Of a stretch of DNA of 64,000 nucleotides, positions 46,329 to 56,461 are shown one piece after another. Made by a program: the position numbers and the translations under genes. Position 1 is the stretch's first letter. Each line of letters begins with the position of its first letter. Location: contig PBLF01000002.1 of NCBI GenBank assembly GCA_002722295.1, positions 62,001 to 126,000 on the forward strand, given 5' to 3'. The notes beneath the pieces are model-generated. The model was not told the DNA's origin and did not search any database. It worked only from the letters and a program-made list of their open reading frames with translations. This DNA is from Stappia sp. (lineage in GTDB: Bacteria; Pseudomonadota; Alphaproteobacteria; Rhizobiales; Stappiaceae).

Positions 46329-47492
46329 ATGAGCACCACGCCCTCCGTCAACTGGTCCTACCCCACCGCCCTGCGTTTTGGCGCCGGTCGCATCAGGGAA
46401 CTGGCCGCCGCCGCCGAGAGCCTCGGCATGAAGCGCCCGCTGATCGTCACCGATCCCGGGCTTGCCCGCCTGCCGATGATCGGCGAGGCCCTCGATCTGC
46501 TGAAGGCCGGCGGCCTCGAGCCGGGCCTTTTCAGCGAGATCAAGCCGAACCCGACCGCCGGGAACGTGGAAGCCGGCGTGGCCGCCTTCCGGTCCGGCGA
46601 CCATGACGGCGTCATCGCCTATGGCGGCGGCTCCGGCCTCGACGCGGGCAAGGTCATTGCCTTCATGGCCGGCCAGACCCGGCCGATGTGGGACTTCGAG
46701 GACATCGGCGACTGGTGGACCCGTGCCGATCCGGACGGCATCGCGCCGATCCTCGCCGTTCCGACCACGGCCGGCACCGGGTCCGAGGTGGGGCGCGCCG
46801 GCGTCATCACCAACGAGGAAACCCACACCAAGAAGGTCATCTTCCATCCGAAGATGCTGCCGGGCATCGTCATCTGCGATCCCGAGCTGACGGTGGGGAT
46901 GCCGCGCTACTTCACGGTCGGCACCGGCATGGATGCGCTGGCGCACTGCCTGGAGGCCTATTCCTCGACCTTCTATCACCCCATGGGCGACGGTATCGCC
47001 GTGGAGGGCCTTCGGCTGGTGTTCGAGAACCTGCGCCGGGTCGCCGAGACGCCGGACGATCTCGTCGCGCGCGGCCACATGATGTCGGCCGCCGCCATGG
47101 GCGCGGTCGCCTTCCAGAAGGGCCTTGGCGCGATCCATGCGCTCTCGCATCCGGTCGGTGCGCTCTACGACACGCACCACGGCATGACCAATGCGGTCTT
47201 CATGCCCTATGTGCTGGCGTTCAACCGGTCCGCCATCGAGGGCAAGATCGAGCGCCTGTCGGGGTATCTCGGCATGTCCGGCGGGTTCGACGGCTTCATG
47301 GACGAAATCCTGAAGCTGCGCGCCGACCTGGATGTGCCGGCCACGCTCGAGGGTCTCAAGGTCGACGGATCGAAGGCCGAGACCATCGCCGAGATGGCCG
47401 TGGTCGATCCGACCGCCGGCGGCAATCCGATCGAACTGACCAAGGAGGGCGCGCGCGCGATCTTCGACGCGGCCCTGTCCGGCAGGCTGTGA
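46329..47492 (+). CDS. Iron-containing (group III) alcohol dehydrogenase
   Basis: A 387-residue enzyme with the group III signatures: YGGGSGLDAGKVIAF for the nucleotide, PTTAGTGSEVGRAGVIT, and HALSHPVGALYDTHHGMTNA, where the histidines with an upstream aspartate bind the iron. It interconverts an alcohol and aldehyde with NAD. It is the last gene of the accessory block before trpA. Substrates in the family include 1,3-propanediol, ethanol and hydroxy acids; here a hydroxylated amine derivative is possible. Confidence 0.9.
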   Translation: MSTTPSVNWSYPTALRFGAGRIRELAAAAESLGMKRPLIVTDPGLARLPMIGEALDLLKAGGLEPGLFSEIKPNPTAGNVEAGVAAFRSGDHDGVIAYGGGSGLDAGKVIAFMAGQTRPMWDFEDIGDWWTRADPDGIAPILAVPTTAGTGSEVGRAGVITNEETHTKKVIFHPKMLPGIVICDPELTVGMPRYFTVGTGMDALAHCLEAYSSTFYHPMGDGIAVEGLRLVFENLRRVAETPDDLVARGHMMSAAAMGAVAFQKGLGAIHALSHPVGALYDTHHGMTNAVFMPYVLAFNRSAIEGKIERLSGYLGMSGGFDGFMDEILKLRADLDVPATLEGLKVDGSKAETIAEMAVVDPTAGGNPIELTKEGARAIFDAALSGRL

Positions 47493-47562
47493 CCGCGGGG
47501 CGCGGACGGACGGTCGCGTCCCTCCGCGCCGCCACGGCATGCCGCCCTTGCGCGCGGTCCGA

Positions 47563-47592
47563 TTGACAGCGGCGCCCTTCCGCTCCTACATG
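47563..47592 (+). promoter_or_regulatory. Candidate sigma-70 promoter for trpA-accD-folC
   Basis: TTGACA (47563-47568) is followed after 17 nt by CTACAT (47586-47591), or TACATG after 18. It lies about 100 nt upstream of trpA, which is separated here from trpB, so an own promoter is needed. Confidence 0.55.
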
Positions 47593-47689
47593 CCCCATTC
47601 AGCCGGGGCCGCGCGGGTCGGGTGGCTCCCTTGGAACGGAAACACCTTCAGGCGCGCCTCGCGACACGAGACGGCACAGGACGGGCGAA

Positions 47690-48538
47690 ATGACTGACAC
47701 GCGGATCGATCGCCGCTTCGCGGCATGTCGGGCGGAAAACCGGCCGGCGCTGGTGACCTTCATCACCGCGGGCGATCCCGACCTTGCCACCTCCCAGGCC
47801 ATTCTGGATGCGTTGCCGGCCGCCGGCGCCGACGTGATCGAGCTGGGAATGCCCTTCTCCGATCCCATGGCCGAAGGCGTGCCGATCCAGCTCGCCACCC
47901 AGCGCGCGCTGGCGGGCGGGCAGACCATGAACCGCACCCTCGACATGGTGCGCGCCTTCCGCAAGCACGACCAGGACACGCCGATCGTGCTGATGGGCTA
48001 TTACAATCCCATCTACGTGCGCGACCCGGTCCGCTTCGTCGCCGAGGCGAAGGACGCCGGCGTCGACGGTTTCATCGTGGTGGACATTCCGCCCGAGGCC
48101 GACGACGAACTCTGCCTGCCCGCGCTCGAGGCCGGTCTCAACTTCATTCGCCTGACGACGCCGACCACGGACGATCGCCGCCTTCCCACGGTTCTCGCCA
48201 ACACGTCGGGTTTCGTCTATTACGTTTCGGTGACCGGCATCACCGGTGCGACGATCTCCAACCGCACGAGTGTCGCGGAGGCGGTCCGGCGCATCAAGGG
48301 GCACACGGATCTTCCGGTTGCCGTCGGCTTCGGCGTCAAGACGGCCGAGGATGCCGAGGTGATCGGTCGCGATGCCGATGGCGTCGTCGTCGGGTCGGTG
48401 CTGGTCGATGCGGTGCGCAAGAGCCTGGATTCCCAGGGCCGGGCGACGGAGGGCACGCGCGATGCGGTGACCCGGATCGTGCGCGATCTGGCGGCCGGCG
48501 CGGCACGTGCGCGCGCCACGGCCGAACAGGCCGGCTGA
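47690..48538 (+). CDS. trpA: Tryptophan synthase alpha subunit
   Basis: This 282-residue enzyme cleaves indole-3-glycerol phosphate, passing indole to the beta subunit. [15 protein letters not shown] holds the catalytic glutamate and aspartate; [18 protein letters not shown] and [18 protein letters not shown] are the phosphate-side loops. trpB and trpF, usually directly upstream in relatives, are absent; an alcohol dehydrogenase gene is there instead. accD and folC follow as usual. Confidence 0.97.
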   Translation: MTDTRIDRRFAACRAENRPALVTFITAGDPDLATSQAILDALPAAGADVIELGMPFSDPMAEGVPIQLATQRALAGGQTMNRTLDMVRAFRKHDQDTPIVLMGYYNPIYVRDPVRFVAEAKDAGVDGFIVVDIPPEADDELCLPALEAGLNFIRLTTPTTDDRRLPTVLANTSGFVYYVSVTGITGATISNRTSVAEAVRRIKGHTDLPVAVGFGVKTAEDAEVIGRDADGVVVGSVLVDAVRKSLDSQGRATEGTRDAVTRIVRDLAAGAARARATAEQAG

Positions 48539-48635
48539 CGCGTCGGCGGGACATGCGTGGCGGCTCTGCCAAGTGGCCGCGAAACGAAGGGCAGACCCCG
48601 CGACGGGACGCCCGAGCAGATACGGACGGTAAGCC

Positions 48636-49610
48636 TTGAACTGGATCAACAACGTCGTTCGCCCGAAGATCCGCGGTCTCCTGCAGAAGCGGGACGTGCC
48701 GGAGAATCTCTGGATCAAGTGTCCCGAAACCGGTGAGATGGTCTTCCACCGGGATCTGGAAGCGAACCAGTTCGTGGTGCCCAATTCCAATCACCACATG
48801 CGCGTCTCCGCCAGGAAGCGCTTGGAGCTGTTCTTCGACGGCGGCACCTTCGAGAAGGTGAAGACGCCGGAGGTCGCCGTCGATCCCCTCAAGTTCCGGG
48901 ACGAGAAGCGCTATACCGACCGTCTGCGCGATGCACGCGCCAAGACCGGTCTCGATGACGCGGTTCTGGTTGCAACCGGCAAGCTGAGCGGCATGGACGT
49001 CACCGCGGCCGTGCAGGATTTCGCCTTCATGGGCGGTTCGCTCGGCATGGCCGCCGGCGAGGCCGTCCTCACGGGCCTGGAGACGGCGGTCGCGCGCAAG
49101 ACGCCCTTCGTGCTCTTCGCCGCTTCGGGTGGCGCGCGCATGCAGGAGGGCATCTTGTCGCTGATGCAGATGCCGCGCACCACCATCGGCGTGCAGATGA
49201 TGCGCGAGGCCGGGCTTCCGTTCATCGTCGTGTTCACCAATCCCACGACCGGTGGCGTCACCGCCTCCTACGCCATGCTTGGCGACGTGCATCTTGCCGA
49301 ACCTGGCGCGCTGATCGGTTTCGCGGGGCCGCGCGTCATCGAACAGACGATCCGCGAGAAGCTGCCCGAGGGCTTCCAGCGCTCCGAGTATCTGCTCGAT
49401 CACGGCATGGTCGACATGGTCGTGCACCGTCACCAGATGCCGGAGACCGTCGCCCGCATCTGCCGCATCCTGACCAAGGCCGAAGTGTCGCTTCCCGAGG
49501 CCGCCGAGCTCGAGACGCCCGAGCCGGAGACCGAGGGGGAAACGGTCCAGGCGAGCGAGACCGCCGAGCCGGCAACGACCGCCGAGGCGACGGAGAAGGG
49601 CGCGGCCTGA
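48636..49610 (+). CDS. accD: Acetyl-CoA carboxylase carboxyltransferase subunit beta
   Basis: The 324-residue subunit works with AccA to carboxylate acetyl-CoA to malonyl-CoA for fatty acid synthesis. The carboxyltransferase core has [28 protein letters not shown] and [16 protein letters not shown]. The N-terminal zinc ribbon of the E. coli protein has only one of four cysteines left ([19 protein letters not shown]), so zinc binding is lost, as in other rhizobial AccD. The C-terminal tail is Glu/Thr-rich. Translation starts at TTG 48636, 97 nt after trpA. Confidence 0.95.
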   Translation: MNWINNVVRPKIRGLLQKRDVPENLWIKCPETGEMVFHRDLEANQFVVPNSNHHMRVSARKRLELFFDGGTFEKVKTPEVAVDPLKFRDEKRYTDRLRDARAKTGLDDAVLVATGKLSGMDVTAAVQDFAFMGGSLGMAAGEAVLTGLETAVARKTPFVLFAASGGARMQEGILSLMQMPRTTIGVQMMREAGLPFIVVFTNPTTGGVTASYAMLGDVHLAEPGALIGFAGPRVIEQTIREKLPEGFQRSEYLLDHGMVDMVVHRHQMPETVARICRILTKAEVSLPEAAELETPEPETEGETVQASETAEPATTAEATEKGAA

Positions 49611-49739
49611 GGTCGCGTTCCCCGGCCGCGGCGGCACGGTTCCGCCGGGGCCTCCCGACACGGGGCATCCTGCAGACGCGTGCGGGCGGACTGCGAACGG
49701 ACCCTCACCAACTGCACCTGACCGCAGCGGGGCGGCGAC

Positions 49740-51041
49740 ATGGATCAGGTCACGGCCATTCTCGACAGGCTCCTCGCGCTGCATCCGCGCGAGATCGATC
49801 TGTCGCTCGGACGCATGGAGCGCCTGCTGGAGGCGCTCGGGCGGCCGCAGGACAGGCTCCCGCCGGTGGTGCACATCGCCGGAACCAACGGCAAGGGATC
49901 GACGACCGCCTTCATGCGGGCGATCCTGGAGGCCGCCGGTCTGCGCGTGCACGTTTATACCTCTCCCCATCTCGTGCGCTTCAACGAGCGCATCCGCCTT
50001 GCCGGGCGGCTGGTGGACGACGCCGAGCTTCTCGATGCGCTGGACCGGTGCGAGCAGGTCAATGAAGGCCGCGAGATCACCTTCTTCGAGGTGACGACCG
50101 CCGCCGCCTTCCACCTTTTTTCGCAGGTGCCGGCCGACGTGCTCTTGCTCGAGGTGGGGCTGGGCGGACGTCTCGACGCCACGAACGTGGTGGACGCGCC
50201 GCTGGCGGCCACGCTGACGCCGGTGTCCATGGACCACGAGCGCTACCTGGGCGAGACCCTTGAGGGCATTGCCTTCGAGAAGGCGGGGATCCTCAAGCAC
50301 GGCCGTCCGGCCGTCGTCGCGCCGCAGGACGAGGCGGCGCTTGACGTCATTCGCGCCCGCGCCCGCGAGCTTGCCGCGCCCCTCACCGTCTTCGGCGAGG
50401 ATTTCACCGCCTGGGAAGAGGGGGGGCGTCTCGTCTTCCAGGACGGGGACGGGCTTCTCGACCTGCCCCGTCCGAGGCTTTCCGGCGCGCACCAGATCGT
50501 CAATGCCGCCATGGCCGTCGCGACGCTCAAGGCTGCGGGGCTGCTTCCCGCAGCCGAGGCGGTCGAGGGCGGCCTGCAGCGGGTCGACTGGCCGGGGCGG
50601 ATGCAGCCGATCGGGGCGGGACCACTTCTCGATCTCTGTCCGCCGGGCACCGAGCTCTGGCTCGACGGGGGGCACAACCCCGGCGCCGGCATGGTCATCG
50701 CCGCCGCCATGGCCGACCGGGAGGAACGCGCGCCGCGTCCGCTGCATCTCGTCGCGGGAATGCTCAAGACCAAGGATCCCGTCGGCTTCTTCGCGCCGTT
50801 CGAGGGACTGGCCGCGCATGTGGATTGCGTGGCCTTGCGCACGACGGAGAACGGTCGCGATCCGGAGGACCTTGTCGAGGCCGCGCGCGCGGCCGGGCTT
50901 GTCGCGGACGTGGCGCCGTCCGTCGAGGCGGCGCTGCGTCGTCTGCCGCGCGAGGGCGATGTGCCGCCGCGCGTTCTGGTGTGCGGTTCGCTTTACCTGG
51001 CGGGCGAGGTTCTTGCCGCCAACGGCATGTCGCCGGACTGA
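49740..51041 (+). CDS. folC: Bifunctional folylpolyglutamate/dihydrofolate synthase
   Basis: A 433-residue ATP-dependent ligase that adds glutamate to folates and dihydropteroate. The P-loop is HIAGTNGKGSTTAFM (about residue 45); further motifs are VYTSPHLVRFNERIRL, LLLEVGLGGRLDATNVV and LWLDGGHNPGAGMVIA. It lies 129 nt after accD and converges on coaA with 27 nt between stops and no clear terminator. Confidence 0.95.
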   Translation: MDQVTAILDRLLALHPREIDLSLGRMERLLEALGRPQDRLPPVVHIAGTNGKGSTTAFMRAILEAAGLRVHVYTSPHLVRFNERIRLAGRLVDDAELLDALDRCEQVNEGREITFFEVTTAAAFHLFSQVPADVLLLEVGLGGRLDATNVVDAPLAATLTPVSMDHERYLGETLEGIAFEKAGILKHGRPAVVAPQDEAALDVIRARARELAAPLTVFGEDFTAWEEGGRLVFQDGDGLLDLPRPRLSGAHQIVNAAMAVATLKAAGLLPAAEAVEGGLQRVDWPGRMQPIGAGPLLDLCPPGTELWLDGGHNPGAGMVIAAAMADREERAPRPLHLVAGMLKTKDPVGFFAPFEGLAAHVDCVALRTTENGRDPEDLVEAARAAGLVADVAPSVEAALRRLPREGDVPPRVLVCGSLYLAGEVLAANGMSPD

Positions 51042-51068
51042 GCGAGGGCCTCCGGCGGGACTGCCGCC

Positions 51069-52034
51069 TCACAGCTTGCGCAGGCGGACCTCGTCGATGG
51101 CGTGATCGCGGTTCTTGTGCAGGATCAGGTCGGCGCGCGGGCGGGTCGGCAGGATGTTTTCCTGCAGGTTGACCAGGTTGATCTCGCGCCACAGGTCCTC
51201 GGCGATCTCCAGCGCCTCGTTCTCGCCCACCATCGAATACTTGTTGAAGTAGGAGCCGGGGTCGCGGAACGCGGTCTCGCGCAGGCGCATGAAGCGCTTC
51301 ACGTACCACTCGTGCAGCACGTCCTCGTCGGCATCGATGTAGATCGAGAAGTCGAAGAAGTCGGAGACGAAGGGCACCTCCTTGCCGTCTCGCGGCAGGT
51401 TGGAGGTCTGCAGAACGTTCAGCCCCTCGAGGATGAGGATGTCCGGCCGGTCGACGGTGACATACTGGTCCGGCATCACGTCGTAGTAGAAGTGGGAGTA
51501 GACCGGCGCGCGCACGTGCCTCCGCCCGGCCTTGAGGTCCGAGAGGAAGGTGAGCAGCGTCGTGCGGTCGTAGCTTTCGGGGAAGCCCTTGCGCCGCATC
51601 AGGCCTTCCCGCTCCAGCACCGCGTTGGGATGCAGGAAGCCGTCGGTGGTGACGAGATCGACCTTGGGGCTTGCCGGCCAGCGCGCCAGAAGCGCCTGAA
51701 GCAGGCGGGCGGTGGTGGATTTGCCCACCGCGACGGATCCGGCAAGGCCGATGACGAAGGGGTTCTTCACCTCGTTGGAGCCCAGGAAGCGGTTCGTCGC
51801 CCGGTGAAGCTGCTGGGTCGCTTCCACGTAGTAGGCCAGGAGCCTGGAGAGCGGCAGCAGGATCGATTCCACCTGGGCGATGGAGACCGGATCGTTGAGG
51901 CTTTGCAGGCGCGCGACTTCCGAGGCCGTCAGGGTCATGGGCGTGTCGGCGCGCAGCCGGGCCCACTGGTCCTCGGAGAAGACCCGGTAGGGCGACAGGT
52001 CGTCGTCCCGGTATCTGCTGACGGTCTGTTCCAT
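51069..52034 (-). CDS. coaA: Pantothenate kinase, type I
   Basis: This 321-residue kinase phosphorylates pantothenate, the first and regulated step of CoA synthesis. It shows [20 protein letters not shown], the P-loop [17 protein letters not shown] (about residue 90), [14 protein letters not shown] and [20 protein letters not shown]. It is downstream of hisE on the same strand, across a 128-nt gap that contains a hairpin, in the order common in this group. Confidence 0.96.
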   Translation of the reverse strand: MEQTVSRYRDDDLSPYRVFSEDQWARLRADTPMTLTASEVARLQSLNDPVSIAQVESILLPLSRLLAYYVEATQQLHRATNRFLGSNEVKNPFVIGLAGSVAVGKSTTARLLQALLARWPASPKVDLVTTDGFLHPNAVLEREGLMRRKGFPESYDRTTLLTFLSDLKAGRRHVRAPVYSHFYYDVMPDQYVTVDRPDILILEGLNVLQTSNLPRDGKEVPFVSDFFDFSIYIDADEDVLHEWYVKRFMRLRETAFRDPGSYFNKYSMVGENEALEIAEDLWREINLVNLQENILPTRPRADLILHKNRDHAIDEVRLRKL

Positions 52035-52120
52035 GGCGACGCTCGTCCCGTTCCGGCTGCGGTTGCCCGCGGCGTGCCCATTCCTCCCTGCCCCGAGCCG
52101 CGTCGCGACCGGAACGCCCC

Positions 52121-52149
52121 CCTCACGCCGTCAGGCGTGGGGCCCTTTT
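52121..52149. repeat. Hairpin in the hisE-coaA gap
   Basis: A 9-bp stem (52121-52129 with 52134-52142, one T-G pair, loop GTCA) lies between hisE and coaA. TTTT at 52146-52149 follows only on the plus strand, where no gene ends. On the transcribed minus strand it has no T-run, so it more likely modulates read-through or stability of the hisE-coaA message. Confidence 0.4.
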
Positions 52150-52162
52150 GTCGCGCCCCTCT

Positions 52163-52492
52163 TCACGTATCGGGGCGGGATGCCTTTTCCTCAAGCCCGG
52201 TCTGGCCCGTGCGCCGGGCAAGCTCCCGCATCACCTCGTCGAGCGGCACGTCGCCGGCGTGGAGCAGAACCAGGAGGTGGTAGAGCAGGTCCGCCGCCTC
52301 GCCGGTGAGTCCTTCCCGGTCGCGCTCCACGGCGGCGATGGCGGCCTCCACGGCCTCCTCGCCCACCTTCTGCGCGATCTTGGAAACGCCCTTGTCCATC
52401 AGCTTGCGGGTGTAGGAGCCCGGATCGCCGCTTGCAGCGCGCGTGCGCACGATGGCGTCGAGATCCGAAAGGGTGAAGCGTGTGTCGGTCAT
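52163..52492 (-). CDS. hisE: Phosphoribosyl-ATP pyrophosphatase
   Basis: A 109-residue all-helical enzyme that removes pyrophosphate from phosphoribosyl-ATP, step two of histidine synthesis. [20 protein letters not shown] and [10 protein letters not shown] with [12 protein letters not shown] give the metal-binding EExxE-like helix pair of the family. It is separate from hisI, as in most alphaproteobacteria. The start is 23 nt downstream of hisF. Confidence 0.95.
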   Translation of the reverse strand: MTDTRFTLSDLDAIVRTRAASGDPGSYTRKLMDKGVSKIAQKVGEEAVEAAIAAVERDREGLTGEAADLLYHLLVLLHAGDVPLDEVMRELARRTGQTGLEEKASRPDT

Positions 52493-52515
52493 CTTCGGGC
52501 TCCGGCGGTGCCGTG

Positions 52516-53292
52516 TCAGGTGTCGAGCCGCATGGCGATGCCGCTTGACGCCATGTGCGTCTTGGCCTCGCGGATCGTGTGCGTGCCGAAATGGAAGATG
52601 GAGGCGGCGAGAACCGCCGTCGCATGGCCGTCGCGCACGCCCTCGACCAGATGATCGAGCGTGCCCACGCCGCCCGAGGCGATCACCGGAACGCTGACCG
52701 CGTCGGCGATGGCGCGCGTCAGCGCCAGGTTGAAGCCCTGCCGCGTGCCGTCCCGGTCCATGGAGGTGACGAGAAGTTCGCCCGCGCCAAGCTCCACGGC
52801 CTTCTTCGCGAAGGCGACCGCGTCGATGCCGGTCGGCGTGCGCCCGCCGTGGGTGAAGATCTCGAAGCGCTCCGCCTCGCCCTCGCCGTTCACCTGCTTG
52901 GCATCGATGGAGACGACGATGCACTGGGCGCCGAACTTCTCCGAGGCCTCGCGGATGAACTCGGGGTTCTTCACTGCCGCCGTGTTGATGGACACCTTGT
53001 CGGCGCCGGAGACGAGCAGCTTGCGGATGTCCTCGACGGTGCGCACCCCGCCGCCGACGGTCAGCGGCATGAAACAGGCTTCCGCCGTGCGGCGCACCAC
53101 GTCGAAGATCGTGTCGCGACCCTCGTGGCTGGCGGTGATGTCGAGGAAGCAAAGCTCGTCCGCCCCGGCCGCGTCATAGGCCTTCGCGGCCTCGACCGGG
53201 TCTCCCGCGTCGACCAGATTGACGAAATTGACGCCCTTGACGACACGGCCGTCTTTTACGTCAAGGCAGGGAATGACTCGTGCTTTCAACAT
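52516..53292 (-). CDS. hisF: Imidazole glycerol phosphate synthase, cyclase subunit
   Basis: This 258-residue barrel forms imidazole glycerol phosphate and AICAR using ammonia from HisH. The two catalytic aspartates lie in [18 protein letters not shown] and [17 protein letters not shown]. Phosphate loops [15 protein letters not shown] and [15 protein letters not shown] are normal. It is separated from hisA by 227 nt including a strong terminator, so it probably has its own promoter, which I could not locate. Confidence 0.97.
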   Translation of the reverse strand: MLKARVIPCLDVKDGRVVKGVNFVNLVDAGDPVEAAKAYDAAGADELCFLDITASHEGRDTIFDVVRRTAEACFMPLTVGGGVRTVEDIRKLLVSGADKVSINTAAVKNPEFIREASEKFGAQCIVVSIDAKQVNGEGEAERFEIFTHGGRTPTGIDAVAFAKKAVELGAGELLVTSMDRDGTRQGFNLALTRAIADAVSVPVIASGGVGTLDHLVEGVRDGHATAVLAASIFHFGTHTIREAKTHMASSGIAMRLDT

Positions 53293-53462
53293 CTTAGGCG
53301 GTTATCCAGCGTATTTCGCGGTCGCAGCATACAGCCCCCGCCCCGCTCTGGAAAGGCGCTAGCGGGCGGAATGACCTTTTCGCTTGCGTGTAAGACCGCG
53401 CGCGACCTTCTTCAGGGCGGTCCACCATGTGGCATCGCCCGTGAACGGCCGCGTTGCGCGCG

Positions 53463-53494
53463 AAAAAACGCCGGCGTCGGTCTGATGCCGGCGT
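53463..53494 (-). terminator. Intrinsic terminator after hisA
   Basis: On the minus strand a perfect 8-bp stem ACGCCGGC/GCCGGCGT (53487-53494 with 53468-53475, 11-nt loop) runs straight into a T-run (53463-53468). It lies 26 nt past the hisA stop and splits the histidine genes into hisB-DUF2628-hisH-hisA and hisF-hisE-coaA. Confidence 0.8.
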
Positions 53495-53519
53495 CGGGAT
53501 TCCGGGAGACGGCGGGCAC

Positions 53520-54248
53520 TCAGGCGCCGAGGACCTTCAGCGCCTCGGCCGGATCGAGGCGTCCGTCATAAAGCGCACGGCCCGAAATGGCGCCATCCAG
53601 CTGGGCGGCCTCCGGCGAGGCGAGGCGCTTCACGTCCTCGATCGAGGCAAGGCCACCCGAGGCGATGACGGGAATGGAAGTGGCGGCGGCGAGGTCCAGC
53701 GTGGAGTCCCAGTTGATGCCGGCCAGGACCCCGTCGCGGTCGATGTCGGTGTAGATGATCGCGGAAACGCCCGCGTCCTCGAACCGTCCGGCAAGCTCGA
53801 TCGCCGAAAGCTCCGAGGTTTCCGCCCAGCCTTCCACCGCGACCCGGCCGCCGCGCGCGTCGATGCCCACGGCCACATGGCCGGGAAACAGGCGGCAGGC
53901 CTCGCGCACCAGCCCCGGATCGCGCACCGCGACGGTGCCAAGGATGACGCGGGAGATGCCCTTGGCGAGCCAGGCCTCCACATGGTCGAGGGTGCGGATG
54001 CCCCCGCCAAGCTGCACCGGGTTCTTGGTCGCCTTGAGGATGGCGTCCACCGCGTCGCCGTTGCGGCTTTCGCCGGCGAAGGCGCCGTCGAGGTCGACCA
54101 CATGCAGCCGCTTGAAGCCCTGGTCCTGGAAGGCGCGCGCCTGCGCGCCCGGATCGTCGCTGAAGACGGTGGCCTGTTCCATGTCGCCGAGCTTCAGGCG
54201 CACGCACTGTCCGGCCTTGAGGTCGATGGCGGGGTAGAGATGGGGCAT
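53520..54248 (-). CDS. hisA: ProFAR isomerase (HisA)
   Basis: The 242-residue barrel isomerises 5'-ProFAR to PRFAR. Catalytic aspartates are in [19 protein letters not shown] and [15 protein letters not shown]; phosphate loops are [14 protein letters not shown] and [16 protein letters not shown] 54248 matches the family start. It is 29 nt downstream of hisH and followed by a terminator. Confidence 0.97.
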   Translation of the reverse strand: MPHLYPAIDLKAGQCVRLKLGDMEQATVFSDDPGAQARAFQDQGFKRLHVVDLDGAFAGESRNGDAVDAILKATKNPVQLGGGIRTLDHVEAWLAKGISRVILGTVAVRDPGLVREACRLFPGHVAVGIDARGGRVAVEGWAETSELSAIELAGRFEDAGVSAIIYTDIDRDGVLAGINWDSTLDLAAATSIPVIASGGLASIEDVKRLASPEAAQLDGAISGRALYDGRLDPAEALKVLGA

Positions 54249-54277
54249 TGTCGGTCCGTGGCTTGGCCGGGCGCGCT

Positions 54278-54931
54278 TTAAGGCGCCCAGTCGAGGAAGT
54301 TCGCGATGAGCGACAGGCCGAGGCGCTGGCTCTTTTCCGGGTGGAACTGGGTGCCGAACCTGGTGTCCCGGCACACGGCGGCCGTGATCGGGCCGCCATA
54401 GTCGGCGGTGGCCAGGACGTCCTCGCCCCGCTCCGCCTTGAGGTGGAACGAGTGCACGAAGTAGGCGTGCAGGCCCTTGTCCCCTGTCTCGATGCCGGCG
54501 AACAGCGGGTGGTCCTGGGCGGTCAGCGAGATCGTGTTCCAGCCCATGTGGGGGATCTTGAGAGCGGGATCGTCCGGCGTGATCGCGGTCACGTCGCCCG
54601 GCACCCAGCCAAAGCCCTCCACCGTCTCGAACTCGAGACCGCGCGTGGCCATGAGCTGCATTCCCACGCAGATGCCGAAGAAGGGGCGCCCCTTCGTTTC
54701 CACGGCTTCCACGAGTGCTTCCGTCATGCCGTCGACGGCGGCGAGCCCCCGCCGGCAGTCGGCGAAGGCACCCACGCCCGGCAGGACGATGCGGTCGGCG
54801 CGGGCGACCACGTCCGGGTCCGCGGTGACACGGACCTCGGGCGACTTGCCGTGCCCGTGCGCGGCCCGCTCGAAGGCCTTTTCGGCCGAACGCAGGTTGC
54901 CGGAACCGTAGTCGATGATGGCGATCAGCAT
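54278..54931 (-). CDS. hisH: Imidazole glycerol phosphate synthase, glutaminase subunit
   Basis: A 217-residue class I glutamine amidotransferase supplying ammonia to HisF. The nucleophile cysteine lies in [12 protein letters not shown]; the histidine and glutamate of the triad are in [32 protein letters not shown] is the usual N-terminus. It is 92 nt downstream of the DUF2628 gene. Confidence 0.97.
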   Translation of the reverse strand: MLIAIIDYGSGNLRSAEKAFERAAHGHGKSPEVRVTADPDVVARADRIVLPGVGAFADCRRGLAAVDGMTEALVEAVETKGRPFFGICVGMQLMATRGLEFETVEGFGWVPGDVTAITPDDPALKIPHMGWNTISLTAQDHPLFAGIETGDKGLHAYFVHSFHLKAERGEDVLATADYGGPITAAVCRDTRFGTQFHPEKSQRLGLSLIANFLDWAP

Positions 54932-55023
54932 GGGTCTGTCCGTTGGAGCGTGTGGTCGCGGGTCATGAAGGGCGGAACGACGCTTCGGCGTCGCGCGCGG
55001 GGTGTCCTAGCCGTTGATCGGGG

Positions 55024-55602
55024 TCAGTGTCGATGGGTGCCAAGCGTCAGGCCGACAACCTGTTCCCGGCTGGTGCGTGGCGCGGGCGTGCGTCTTGCCG
55101 GCCCGCGTGTCGGGTTCGCGGTCTCCGCCGTGCTCTCGCCGGTGCCGTCGCTTGTGTCCGAAGCGCCTGATGCGTCGGCCGCCACCGTTGCGTCCGCAAG
55201 CGCGGGGACATCCGCCGCATCCTGCGCCAGGCCGGTGAAGAAGCGCCATTCGGCATCGGCGCGTCCCTGTGCCTCGACCACCGCGACGAAACGCCAGCCG
55301 CGCCGTTCCAGGGTCCAGCGGCGCAGGCCGTTGGCTTCCAGCGCGAACAGGAAGGTGACGAGCAGGCTGACGATGCCCACCCCCGGTCCGTTGCTGTAGC
55401 GCGCGCCGAGCTCGAGCGTGATCGTGGCGACGAGGAAGACGCCGAGCACGAGCCAGAGCCGCTGCCACAAGAGCCAGGGGATGGAGAGGAAGAATGCGGG
55501 AAAGGAAAAGCCGTCCTTTATGAAAACGCTCCGCTCGAGATCCTGCTCGCGCAGGGCCGTGTGCGTTTTTCCGGGGGGCACGAGCACCATGAAGATCGCC
55601 AT
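55024..55602 (-). CDS. DUF2628-family membrane protein in the histidine operon
   Basis: A 192-residue protein with two or three membrane helices (PAFFLSIPWLLWQRLWLVLG, VATITLELGARYS, VSLLVTFLFALEANGLRRW) and a low-complexity, probably disordered C-terminal tail rich in Ala, Thr and Asp. The N-terminal MAIFMVLVPPGK and the FIKDGFSFPAF segment match DUF2628. It lies between hisB and hisH, 21 nt after hisB, a conserved position in this group. No enzymatic role in histidine synthesis is known. Confidence 0.85.
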   Translation of the reverse strand: MAIFMVLVPPGKTHTALREQDLERSVFIKDGFSFPAFFLSIPWLLWQRLWLVLGVFLVATITLELGARYSNGPGVGIVSLLVTFLFALEANGLRRWTLERRGWRFVAVVEAQGRADAEWRFFTGLAQDAADVPALADATVAADASGASDTSDGTGESTAETANPTRGPARRTPAPRTSREQVVGLTLGTHRH

Positions 55603-55624
55603 TGCCGGATCTCCCCTTCGCCGT

Positions 55625-56218
55625 TCAGCCGCCGAGCTGGCCCTTGGTGGAGGGCACGCGTCCGGCCTGGCGCGGGTCGGGCTCGATCGCCACCCGCAGG
55701 CACCGCGCCACGGCCTTGAAGCAGGTCTCGGCGATATGGTGGCAATTGGTCCCGGTCAGGTTGGCGATGTTGAGGGTGATCCCGGCGTTCATCGCGAAGG
55801 CGCGGAAGAACTCCTCGAACAGCTCCGTGTCGAAGTCGCCCACCTTGTCGCGCGGGAAGGTCACGTCCCACACGAGGAACGGCCGGCCCGACACGTCGAG
55901 CGCGCAGCGCGTCAGCGCCTCGTCCATGGCCAGGTGGCAGTCGGCATAGCGGGTGATGCCGGTCATGTCGGCCAGCGCCTCGCGCAGGGCCTGTCCGAGC
56001 GCGATGCCCACGTCCTCCGCCGTGTGGTGGAAGTCGATGTGCGTGTCGCCCTTGGCGCGCACGGTGATATCGATCAGCGAGTGGCGCGAGAGCTGCTCGA
56101 GCATGTGGTCGAGGAAGCCGACCCTGGTCGAGATGTCGAAGGTTCCCGTGCCGTCGAGCGCGACGCTGACGGCGATATCGGTTTCCTTGGTGGCGCGCGT
56201 GATCGATGCGGTGCGCAT
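55625..56218 (-). CDS. hisB: Imidazoleglycerol-phosphate dehydratase
   Basis: This 197-residue manganese enzyme makes imidazole acetol phosphate. The two repeats carry the metal ligands in [32 protein letters not shown] and [16 protein letters not shown]. It is the monofunctional form without a phosphatase domain, as usual outside the enterics. First gene of the leftward his operon; it diverges from pyrF over 243 nt. Confidence 0.97.
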   Translation of the reverse strand: MRTASITRATKETDIAVSVALDGTGTFDISTRVGFLDHMLEQLSRHSLIDITVRAKGDTHIDFHHTAEDVGIALGQALREALADMTGITRYADCHLAMDEALTRCALDVSGRPFLVWDVTFPRDKVGDFDTELFEEFFRAFAMNAGITLNIANLTGTNCHHIAETCFKAVARCLRVAIEPDPRQAGRVPSTKGQLGG

Positions 56219-56461
56219 GGGCGATGTCGATCCTCTGTCGAGAGGCTGCCCGCGTCTTGCGCGACGGCGGCCCGAAAAGCAGTCGAAAGGCTTGTATCAG
56301 GTGGCAGGGCGCTTTGAAATACCCGGCGCGCGCCGCGCGCTTTCAGCCTTTCGCACATGCGAAGCTGGCAAACCGCGTCCGGCTTGGCTAAGAGGGAAAG
56401 AACGCCGTTTTCCGCGCCTCGGCGCGGATCTTGGACCATTCGTCATCGGAGACCCGAAAAG

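Noticed and set aside
52121..52149. Plus-strand intrinsic terminator
   Set aside because: The stem is followed by only TTTT and no rightward gene ends near it, so it is reported as a hairpin only.
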